The notes under the pieces were generated by a model. It was given only the letters and a program-made list of their open reading frames with translations. It did no database searches and had not been told where the DNA came from. A DNA stretch of 13,735 nucleotides, taken from NCBI GenBank assembly GCA_035687895.1, contig DASRUE010000201.1:1-13735 (forward strand), read 5' to 3'. The position numbers were made by a program, and so were the translations under genes. The stretch is from JAERML01 sp035687895. Lineage in GTDB: Bacteria; Bacteroidota; Ignavibacteria; UBA10030; UBA6906. Shown piece by piece: positions 6,383 to 12,730 of the stretch (positions are counted from its first letter, which is position 1; every line of letters begins with the position of its first letter).

Positions 6383-7258
6383 CTACCAGAAATCAAATGC
6401 AAAGCCTGCTCCCCACTGGGACTCACGCACATCATAGTACTGATTGAAGATACTGAGGCCGCTATAGTAACTCAGATAGAGTCTCAATCCAGTTCCCGAC
6501 CATTCACCGAACTTCGCCCCCGCCTCAACATTTGTTGTCCCCACGTAGGTCGGGATGCCCGTTAGTGTAAAATTTGCGGCGGCGTAGAGATTGCATGGCT
6601 TCGCAAACACCGGACCCGTCACGCTGGACGAATGAACCTCAATTCCATGAAGAGTGGCGAGGCGCTTGATTTCCACAGGCCGCACAAGGGTGGCATAGCT
6701 GAATCCCGAGTAACAGAGAATGGAAACGGAAGATGTGTTCCATTCATACCGACCAAGCATTTCGCCAAAGTCTTTTGTGAAGGGGAGAGGATCTCTTCCG
6801 TCTTTCCACGTCCCACTGGTGTTGTCAAAATGGCCATCAAGAAAATGAGCGCTCAGATGAAGGAGCCTCAGCCGCATTCCGAACACGTCATCGTTCACTT
6901 TCGCGCGGTAACTGATGTGGCCCCCGAAGTAACCATCAACGGCATCAACCTGGAGGCGGAGACCTTGCGAGCTGGTCGTCAGTGCATAGGTGAAGAAGTC
7001 GATACCAAGCCGGAGCTTTTTTTCCGATGATATGCTATATTCCAGCACGTCCAGTGTACTGCCGATGTCGAGCTTGAGCCGCGTGGAGCCGGTCTCTTTG
7101 CGCACGCCAACCCTTGGCTCATGGTAACTGGCCATCAGCGGCGGTATAGCAACGGAACCCGGCATGAATGTCCACACTGAGGTTTCCTGTCCGAAGGTTC
7201 TTGGAAATGGCGACAGAGCGACGATAAGAAAGAGCGACATAACAGAGTATACACGCAT
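6383..7258 (-). CDS. DUF1207-like outer-membrane protein
   Basis: This 291-residue exported protein starts at the ATG at 7258, with a signal peptide MRVYSVMSLFLIVALSPFPR and a probable cleavage at TFGQ/ET. The mature part shows many alternating hydrophobic strands and ends in FAFDFW, a terminal aromatic typical of outer-membrane beta-barrels. FMPGSVAIPPLMASYHEPRV near the mature N-terminus and the central VDGYFGGHISYR...LRLLHLSAHFLDGH blocks resemble the DUF1207 family of predicted barrels, which has no known function. The frame stays open upstream to 7534, but that extension runs antisense through the start of the MoeB-like gene and would bury the signal peptide, so it is not used. Confidence 0.75.
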   Translation of the reverse strand: MRVYSVMSLFLIVALSPFPRTFGQETSVWTFMPGSVAIPPLMASYHEPRVGVRKETGSTRLKLDIGSTLDVLEYSISSEKKLRLGIDFFTYALTTSSQGLRLQVDAVDGYFGGHISYRAKVNDDVFGMRLRLLHLSAHFLDGHFDNTSGTWKDGRDPLPFTKDFGEMLGRYEWNTSSVSILCYSGFSYATLVRPVEIKRLATLHGIEVHSSSVTGPVFAKPCNLYAAANFTLTGIPTYVGTTNVEAGAKFGEWSGTGLRLYLSYYSGLSIFNQYYDVRESQWGAGFAFDFW

Positions 7259-7334
7259 TACGGGTCTCAGTGTTATTGATGTGGACTGAATATACCCAAC
7301 ACTTTCCGGACAATCAATCCTCGGTGAGTACCCG
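7259..7334. promoter_or_regulatory. Divergent intergenic region (76 bp)
   Basis: This gap separates the start codons of the DUF1207-like gene (-) and the MoeB-rhodanese gene (+). Both promoters would have to lie here. A/T-rich stretches occur around 7272-7298. No -35/-10 pair with good spacing was found on either strand. GGTGAG at 7322-7327 may be the ribosome-binding site for the + gene. Confidence 0.35.
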
Positions 7335-8486
7335 ATGAAGCAAAGCCAACGTTCTCCCGAAGAGCTATCGCGATATAGTCGGCAGCTCGTTCTCCCGGAG
7401 GTGGGGAATGCCGGACAGGCGAAGATTGAGAATGCGCGGGTGTTGATTGTCGGAGTTGGAGGGTTGGGGTCGCCGGCGGCTCTATATCTTGCGGCGGTCG
7501 GCGTCGGAACTATTGGATTGATCGATGACGACACGGTCGCACTCTCGAACCTTCATCGTCAGATCGTTCATACTACGGCCAGTATTGGCAGGCCGAAAGT
7601 GGAGTCCGCACGCGATCGGATGCTGGAGTTAAACCCGCATGTTCGGGTCGACTGCCATGCCACTCGTCTGTCGCCGACCAATGCCCTCGAACTCATCGAA
7701 AGGTACGATATCATCATCGATGGTTCGGACAACTTTGTCACCCGATACCTTATCAATGATGCGTGTGTGTTCCTTGCGAAGCGGCATATTCACGGCAGTG
7801 TTTATAAGTTTGAAGGGACGGTATCGGTCTTTGGTAGAGACGGGCCCTGTTACCGATGTGTTCATCCCGTGGCGCCACTTCCGCTCCTGGTTCAGGATTG
7901 CGCTCAATCTGGCGTGCTCGGCGTTGTGCCGGGCCTGATTGGCGTCATGCAGGCGACCGAGACACTGAAACTGATCCTCGGCATTGGGCAACCGCTTGTA
8001 GGGAGAGTGCTGATGGTGGATTCTCTCACGATGACAACGAGGGAGCACCTGGTGTTGAAGAATGTGGATTGTCCGATTTGCGGCAATCATCCGACAATTC
8101 TCACTCTTACAGACGAGGGCCAGACGTGCCGTGCACCGGATTGTAATCATGCTCCATCTCTCAAGGAACGATTGGCGGATATGCGTGTTGAGGAGCTGAA
8201 ACAAAAGCTGGAGCGAAAAGAAACATTCACGCTGCTCGATGTCCGTGAGCCGGAGGAGTTCGACATTGCCAACCTGGGTGGACGATTGATTCCCCTTGGC
8301 GAGTTGCGTGACAGGCTCGGTGAACTCGATCGGGAGGCGGAGATCGTTGTCTTTTGCCATCATGGCATTCGGAGCCGCTCGGCGGTTGCGCTGATGCAAC
8401 AATGCGGTTTTGCGAACGTCAAGAATCTTGTCGGAGGTATCGATGCCTGGTCGCGGCTGATAGACCCAACGCTTCCGCGATACTGA
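7335..8486 (+). CDS. MoeB/ThiF-type E1-like adenylyltransferase fused to rhodanese
   Basis: This 383-residue fusion activates the C-terminal Gly-Gly of a ubiquitin-like sulfur carrier (MoaD, ThiS or CysO type) by adenylation and can deliver sulfur through its rhodanese domain. The E1-like domain (about 1-255) has RYSRQLVLPEVG, the nucleotide loop GVGGLG (40-45), the DDDTV...SNLHRQ block, D130 in IDGSDNF, and two zinc-binding pairs, C172/C175 and C246/C249. The rhodanese domain (about 283-383) has LLDVREPEEF and the active loop FCHHGIRSRSA with C341. This layout matches the MoeZ/MOCS3/MoeBR type. No carrier-protein or molybdopterin gene is adjacent, so molybdopterin, thiamine, thiolated tRNA or cysteine synthesis all remain possible. 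GGTGAG at 7322-7327 precedes the ATG. Confidence 0.92.
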   Translation: MKQSQRSPEELSRYSRQLVLPEVGNAGQAKIENARVLIVGVGGLGSPAALYLAAVGVGTIGLIDDDTVALSNLHRQIVHTTASIGRPKVESARDRMLELNPHVRVDCHATRLSPTNALELIERYDIIIDGSDNFVTRYLINDACVFLAKRHIHGSVYKFEGTVSVFGRDGPCYRCVHPVAPLPLLVQDCAQSGVLGVVPGLIGVMQATETLKLILGIGQPLVGRVLMVDSLTMTTREHLVLKNVDCPICGNHPTILTLTDEGQTCRAPDCNHAPSLKERLADMRVEELKQKLERKETFTLLDVREPEEFDIANLGGRLIPLGELRDRLGELDREAEIVVFCHHGIRSRSAVALMQQCGFANVKNLVGGIDAWSRLIDPTLPRY

Positions 8487-8507
8487 GTGGGTTGTGGAGA
8501 GTGTCTG

Positions 8508-8536
8508 TTGAATGTCTAGACCGATTTTCGTACATT
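8508..8536 (+). promoter_or_regulatory. Candidate sigma70-like promoter before the barrel gene
   Basis: TTGAAT (8508-8513) and TACATT (8531-8536) are separated by 17 bases, each matching four of six consensus positions. Transcription from here would start near 8543, about 33 bases before the ATG at 8576. Bacteroidota often use a different consensus, so this is tentative. Confidence 0.35.
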
Positions 8537-8564
8537 ACCTCACCTTTCGCTGACCACATACTTC

Positions 8565-8570
8565 GGAGGA
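8565..8570 (+). promoter_or_regulatory. Ribosome-binding site deciding the start at 8576
   Basis: GGAGGA lies five bases before ATG 8576 and just before the signal peptide. This selects 8576 over the longer open frame that begins at 8354 inside the rhodanese domain. Confidence 0.7.
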
Positions 8571-8575
8571 ACTTC

Positions 8576-9340
8576 ATGAAGCCCGTTCTGTTAACCTTGC
8601 TGCTAAGTCTATTCGTCTGGTCCCTCGCTCCAGCACAGGACGAGCAACCCATTCCACCGCAACGTTCCAGGGCGGCTAAAGTGGGTGCCTTCGGCGGATT
8701 CATTCCGGGGTGGCTGTTTGTGGACGTCAAGCCGATCAATGAGTTCCTGGCTCCCTCACGCGGTGCGGCATTGAAGGACAACGGAGTGTTATTGTACGGT
8801 GGTGCCGGCTCTGCGTACGTGATGTTCGTAAAGAACTTCAGGATAGGGGGGCTTGGTATGAGCGGGTCCATCAAGAGTACTGCGCTGGATGCAGCCGGGA
8901 TTCGTCGAGATGCGCAACTGAAGGTGGGTTTTGGAGGAGTAACACTGGAGTATGTTGTTCCAATAGTGGAACGGCTTGACCTCTCCGTAGGCACTATGCT
9001 CGGTGGGGGTGGCATCGACATCATTCTCCGTCAGGATGTAGGTGGAGCAAAAACATGGGGACAGGAGTGGGGATACTTTGAATCAGGAAACTATGGGACT
9101 GCAGCGCAGATCAACAGCGTCAAGCGAACTCTGACGGGTGCGTTCTTTGTTTGGGTCCCTTCCGTGAACTTTGAGTATGCGATCCTCGGTTGGGTAGGCG
9201 TCCGGCTCGGGGCAAGCTATGTCGGCATGTCGGCCCCCTCATGGACGGTGGACGACAACTATGAACTTCTGGGCGTCCCAAACAAGGTGAACGGCCAGGG
9301 GTTCATGATCAATGCGGGATTGTTTGTAGGAACGTTCTAA
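8576..9340 (+). CDS. Secreted beta-barrel-like protein of unknown function
   Basis: This 254-residue exported protein has a clear signal peptide, MKPVLLTLLLSLFVWSLAPA, followed by QDEQ where cleavage is likely. The mature part has many Gly/aromatic alternating strands (LLYGGAGSAYVMFV, RIGGLGMSG, GVTLEYVVPIVERLDLSVG, VGVRLGASYVGMS) and ends in AGLFVGTF. The terminal Phe fits an outer-membrane barrel signature. There are no cysteines in the mature part and no catalytic motif. I cannot name a family. The start is set by the strong GGAGGA site and the signal peptide. It appears to have its own promoter after the MoeB-like gene and is followed by a terminator-like hairpin. Confidence 0.75.
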   Translation: MKPVLLTLLLSLFVWSLAPAQDEQPIPPQRSRAAKVGAFGGFIPGWLFVDVKPINEFLAPSRGAALKDNGVLLYGGAGSAYVMFVKNFRIGGLGMSGSIKSTALDAAGIRRDAQLKVGFGGVTLEYVVPIVERLDLSVGTMLGGGGIDIILRQDVGGAKTWGQEWGYFESGNYGTAAQINSVKRTLTGAFFVWVPSVNFEYAILGWVGVRLGASYVGMSAPSWTVDDNYELLGVPNKVNGQGFMINAGLFVGTF

Positions 9341-9369
9341 CAAAAGATTGGTAAATGTATTGAACGAGG

Positions 9370-9397
9370 CGACGGGTGTATCCCGCCGTTTCTATTT
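9370..9397 (+). terminator. Putative rho-independent terminator
   Basis: CGACGGG (9370-9376) pairs with CCCGCCG (9382-9388), with one A-C mismatch and a five-base loop, and is followed by TTTCTATTTTT. It lies 30 bases after the barrel gene stop and just outside the stop codon of the convergent acyl-CoA synthetase gene. Confidence 0.6.
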
Positions 9398-11107
9398 TTG
9401 TTCGTGAAATTGCACTGCTTTCCACTTCGCAAAGAGCACTTTGCACTTGGTCCGTTGATACTTGCCGGTGGATGTGACTGGGATCTCGTTGCCGAACACC
9501 ACCACCTTGGGTGATTTGCTGAAGGGGAGATGTTTCCTGCAATGGGCGATCACGCCATCCTCGGACAACACCATCCCATCCTTTGGCTTCACATAGGCGC
9601 CAACTTCCTCTCCGTACCAATCATTCTCAAACCCCACGGCGATGCCTGCGCCAACGCCGTGCATGTTCATCAACACTTCGTCGATTTCAAACGGGGAGAT
9701 ATTCACGCCGCCACGGATGATGAGTTCTTTTAGCCGGCCCGTAATGAAAAAGAACTTCCGCCCCTGCTCATCGTACTGGAAGAATCCCTCATCGCCACTT
9801 CTGAACCAGCCGTGACTGAACGTCTTCTCATTGGACTCGGGGTCCTGGAAGTAATATTTCATCACGTTGTGCCCGCGGATGACGATCTCACCACGTTGAC
9901 CTTCCTCCATCTCATTTCCTGGAGCGTCATGGATTGCCATATCGTTCACCGGCAGCGGCACGCCAATGGATGGGAATCCATATTTGGAGAGCCACGCTTT
10001 GTGTTCTCCTTTTGGAAGGTCGATCGGGAGGAAACAGGAGTAGCAGGTTGTTTCAGACAGGCCGTAGCCATGAATGATGGGAATCTTGAACTCGTGCTCG
10101 AATTTCAGCGCCAGCTCCACTGTGAGGGGGCCCGCCCCACAAATGATATGACGGAAGTGTGCCACCTTGTATGCTTCCATCGAAAGCTTTGCGTGCAGGA
10201 GAAACTGCAAGAGTGTAGGCACAACGCTGGCGACCGTGATTCTCTCAATGCTGATCCGCTCGAAAAACTTGTCGGAATGAAACTTCTGGTTCAGCACAAT
10301 GCCGCAGCCGGCATAGAGTGGCGCCATCAGCGTAACGATGGTGCCGTTGACGTGATGGATCGGGAGAACGCACATCATCCGCTGATCTTCTGAAAGACGA
10401 TGCCATTCCACAATCGCCATCGCATCGACGAGCAGGTTGTATTGCACAAGGACCACTCCTTTTGGGTGGCCGGTGGTGCCGGAGGTGTAGACAATCAACG
10501 CTTCGTCCTGCAGCCCCGGCCGGCTGGCGGAAGCGAAGCGTGTTGACTGTTTGGCGATCTCCGTGTCGTAAAGTGGGAGAGACGGATCGACCTTTGCTCC
10601 AACCTGAACTATGGTCCGCAACCCTGGGATGTGGGGGAGGAGGGACTTGATACGATCGATGTATTGATCGCGAACGAAGGCCAGCTTTGTTTCCGAATTC
10701 TGCAGGATGTACGTAATTCTCTTGTCATCTTCCCCCACATTGATCGGTACGACAACAGCCCCAAGTAGGAACGTGGCGAAGTACTGGATGACGACATCAG
10801 AATGATTATGGGACACCGTTGCAATCCGGTCTCCGCGCTCGATCCCGGCGGCACGCAGGAAGTTTGCAGTCTTGCACACTTCTTCGTAGAACTCGCGGTA
10901 CGCATACTCCCGTCGATGTCCCGCGTCGTCATAGAAAATGAGAAACGCTTTCTGCTCAAACCTGTCCACTTGGTGTTCGAGAAGATCGCCGATGTTCCCA
11001 TACGGGACAAGAGGCTCTGTTGGGAGAACATCTCCAACAGTGTGCGCGGCGAAAATGTGGTCAAGAACGGCTGCTGTGAGCTCGGCCATACGATATTGAG
11101 AACTCAT
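9392..11107 (-). CDS. Acyl-CoA synthetase (AMP-forming ligase)
   Basis: This 571-residue adenylate-forming enzyme activates a carboxylic acid as an acyl-AMP and then joins it to CoA. The phosphate-binding loop is VYTSGTTGHPKG (206-217). IIHGYGLSETT (345-354) is motif A5, with GWFRSGDEG (433-441) carrying the ribose-binding Asp, D439. ITGRLKELIIRGGVNISPFE (455-474) is the hinge region, and TSTGKYQR (546-553) carries the catalytic lysine K549. The length fits the family. The substrate is not clear from the sequence. Lying just downstream of a homogentisate dioxygenase and a flavin-reductase remnant, it might act on an aromatic or medium/long-chain acid. The ATG at 11107 has no strong ribosome-binding site, and M7 (11089) is an alternative start. 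Confidence 0.9.
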   Translation of the reverse strand: MSSQYRMAELTAAVLDHIFAAHTVGDVLPTEPLVPYGNIGDLLEHQVDRFEQKAFLIFYDDAGHRREYAYREFYEEVCKTANFLRAAGIERGDRIATVSHNHSDVVIQYFATFLLGAVVVPINVGEDDKRITYILQNSETKLAFVRDQYIDRIKSLLPHIPGLRTIVQVGAKVDPSLPLYDTEIAKQSTRFASASRPGLQDEALIVYTSGTTGHPKGVVLVQYNLLVDAMAIVEWHRLSEDQRMMCVLPIHHVNGTIVTLMAPLYAGCGIVLNQKFHSDKFFERISIERITVASVVPTLLQFLLHAKLSMEAYKVAHFRHIICGAGPLTVELALKFEHEFKIPIIHGYGLSETTCYSCFLPIDLPKGEHKAWLSKYGFPSIGVPLPVNDMAIHDAPGNEMEEGQRGEIVIRGHNVMKYYFQDPESNEKTFSHGWFRSGDEGFFQYDEQGRKFFFITGRLKELIIRGGVNISPFEIDEVLMNMHGVGAGIAVGFENDWYGEEVGAYVKPKDGMVLSEDGVIAHCRKHLPFSKSPKVVVFGNEIPVTSTGKYQRTKCKVLFAKWKAVQFHEQK

Positions 11108-11131
11108 GTGAAATAAATCGACACGGCGTGG

Positions 11132-11362
11132 TCAGGTGTGCCGCAATTCACTTGCTTTCGGACGGACAAGATCAAATCGACCCGTCGTTCGCACATAAGC
11201 CGGTCCACCCATTCTGTCAATCGCACGGAGTTTGTCCGGATGCAAAGTTTCGAATCCCGCTTGTGCTGATGGAGGAAACAAATGCAATGGGCCGTGCACG
11301 ATCGCACCGATCATCAGTTTGTAGACATTGCGGGGCTTGTACTCAGATGGAGAGATGACCAC
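11132..11362 (-). pseudogene. Flavin reductase family remnant with internal deletion
   Basis: An open frame of 76 residues starts at a GTG (11362). Its N-terminus, VISPSEYKPRNVYKLMIGAI, matches the start of flavin reductases of the FMN-binding split-barrel type, usually written '...PRDVYKLLIGAVVPRPIAFVST'. Its C-terminus, LHPDKLRAIDRMGGPAYVRT followed by TGRFDLVRPK, matches the family end ('IDP..L.PIGRLGG..Y.RT.D.FEL.RP'). The intact family is around 200 residues, so about 110-130 residues of the FMN-binding core are missing between about residue 23 and residue 36. No frameshift or stop interrupts what remains. It lies 24 bases before the acyl-CoA synthetase gene and 124 bases after the homogentisate dioxygenase gene, both on the same strand. 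It cannot bind FMN as the full family does. Whether the short protein is made is unknown. Confidence 0.6.
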
Positions 11363-11486
11363 CGTACCGGCTCTGGAAAGAGATGGGGAGTTGAGGTATC
11401 AGATACATCGCTTATGGCAAGAAGGAACGACGTACGCCTCGCCTGGTGTGCAAGACATTTTTGTTGGTGTTCATACCCGATGATTT
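11363..11486 (-). other. Intergenic region between dioxygenase gene and flavin-reductase remnant
   Basis: This 124-base gap holds no convincing gene. An imperfect palindrome, GTATC-A-GATAC, lies at 11396-11406. In the frame of the remnant the region is open only back to a TGA at about 11399-11401. No clear terminator was seen. Confidence 0.4.
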
Positions 11487-12587
11487 CTATTTCTGCATCC
11501 AGCTCATCCAATATTCCTTCCATTCGGCGGCTTCACCCGCGGGAAGGACGTGGATCGGATTCAAACCATCGAGCATAACAGCGAATTCATCTGTATGGGT
11601 CTTCTTCGTCTGGTTGGCGAGAGCCTTGGGATGCGGGCCGTGGTGGATTCCGCGTGGATGAAGCGTGACCATGCCCGGCACGATATTGTCCCTGCTGAAG
11701 AAGTTGCCGTCATGGTAGAATATGAACTCGTCGTAGTCGGTGTTCCGGTGAAAGAAGGGAACCTTCAACGCTTCCGGATCCTCTTCGAGCGGGCGGGGGA
11801 GAAAGCTGCATACAGCGGCGCCTTGAGTAACGAAGGTGGTATGTGCGCTGGGGGGGAGATGTGCGCGGTGGCTCATGATCGGACGGATATCACGCATGTT
11901 GAGTTTCCACACGGTCAGGTCGCCTTTCCATCCCACAACGTCGATAGGGTTCCATGGGTAGACCACGGAGGAAAATTCATCATCCACTTTGATGCGAACT
12001 TCCCACTCACGGTTGTCGTCAAGATAAGGTTGCGGTTCCGGGGTGACGATGACAGCAGGATCGTACAGTGCGTGCTGTCCGATCAATCCTTTTTCTGGCT
12101 GCTCAAATTCTGTTTTCGATTGGGTGATCAGGAAAAAGTTATCTTTTGTCTTCGGGACGATGCGATAGGTGACCGCTCGAGGGATGATGATGTAGTCACC
12201 CTTCTCGAATGTCAGAGGCCCAAAGTCGGTTTCAACAATTCCCTCACCGCGATGGATAAAGTAGAGTTCATCGCCGTCTGCGTTCCGAAAGTAGAACGGC
12301 ATCGGCTCGCTGCGACGGGAGACGTACAGCCTGACGTCATTGTTGCCGAGGAATGCGACGGGCGATCCTTTGGGGTCATGCTGGTCGGAGGGGGTTAGTT
12401 TGTTGCAGTCGATGCAATGTGGCCTCAACTTTCCTTCAAACCGGATCCAGCCTGTTGGGGGGTGCGTGTGGTAAAGGTGTGCGGACTTCCCGAAGAAGCC
12501 TTTCCGTCCATGCTCCTCTTCAAACGTCCCGTTGGGCAGTCCGACGTGCGCTTGCTGGGCGGTCTTGCCTTTTTTAAGAGGGTACAT
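11487..12587 (-). CDS. hmgA: Homogentisate 1,2-dioxygenase family protein
   Basis: This 366-residue cupin-fold non-haem iron dioxygenase opens the ring of homogentisate, the central intermediate of tyrosine and phenylalanine breakdown, to maleylacetoacetate. Visible family blocks include FYFRNADGDELYFIHRGEG (98-116), PRAVTYRI (136-143), VVYPWNPIDVVGWKGDL (208-224) and the iron site HRNTDYDEFIFY (H280, E287), with LHPRGIHHGPHP (309-320) supplying the third histidine. It is of the shorter bacterial form, below the roughly 430-445 residues of human or Pseudomonas HmgA. The start is firm: AAGGAGAT lies at 12598-12591, just before ATG 12587. The next genes downstream on the same strand are the flavin-reductase remnant and an acyl-CoA synthetase. 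The usual partners, 4-hydroxyphenylpyruvate dioxygenase and fumarylacetoacetase, are not in the window. A related aromatic-ring substrate is possible. Confidence 0.85.
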   Translation of the reverse strand: MYPLKKGKTAQQAHVGLPNGTFEEEHGRKGFFGKSAHLYHTHPPTGWIRFEGKLRPHCIDCNKLTPSDQHDPKGSPVAFLGNNDVRLYVSRRSEPMPFYFRNADGDELYFIHRGEGIVETDFGPLTFEKGDYIIIPRAVTYRIVPKTKDNFFLITQSKTEFEQPEKGLIGQHALYDPAVIVTPEPQPYLDDNREWEVRIKVDDEFSSVVYPWNPIDVVGWKGDLTVWKLNMRDIRPIMSHRAHLPPSAHTTFVTQGAAVCSFLPRPLEEDPEALKVPFFHRNTDYDEFIFYHDGNFFSRDNIVPGMVTLHPRGIHHGPHPKALANQTKKTHTDEFAVMLDGLNPIHVLPAGEAAEWKEYWMSWMQK

Positions 12588-12590
12588 TCG

Positions 12591-12598
12591 ATCTCCTT
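12591..12598 (-). promoter_or_regulatory. Strong ribosome-binding site of the dioxygenase gene
   Basis: On the - strand AAGGAGAT precedes the ATG at 12587 by three bases after the AAGGAG-containing block, a good Shine-Dalgarno match that fixes the start. Confidence 0.7.
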
Positions 12599-12730
12599 GA
12601 GCGGACTTGGCTAGTTATTGATCAGCGACGCAGCATCCGCGGAACGAAAGAGACGGGATGGACGTCAGCTACTATCGTTTCGTCCAAATATAATAGCAAT
12701 CACTGTAAACGGCAAATCGAGAGAGGTACG
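12599..12730 (-). other. Intergenic region between T9SS-cargo gene and dioxygenase gene
   Basis: This region separates two genes on the - strand and probably holds the dioxygenase promoter. An imperfect inverted repeat, GG-a-ACGAAA (12641-12649) against TTTCGTCC (12678-12685), has one bulged base and a 28-base loop. It is not followed by a T-run. No clear promoter or terminator was identified. Confidence 0.35.

Noticed and set aside
7259..7534. Upstream extension of the DUF1207-like frame (- strand, open to 7534)
   Set aside because: It runs antisense through the conserved start of the MoeB-like gene and would place a clear signal peptide in the middle of the protein.
7629..8402. 257-residue open frame on the - strand
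   Set aside because: It is antisense to the E1-like/rhodanese gene and His/Arg/Gln-rich in the way antisense frames of real genes are.
8354..8575. Earlier start for the secreted barrel protein
   Set aside because: It overlaps the rhodanese active-site region. The signal peptide and GGAGGA site point to 8576.
9812..10393. 193-residue open frame on the + strand
   Set aside because: It is antisense to the conserved acyl-CoA synthetase core and shows no domain of its own.
11550..12398. 282-residue open frame on the + strand
   Set aside because: It is antisense to the dioxygenase, whose protein sequence matches its family throughout. The + frame has no recognisable domain.
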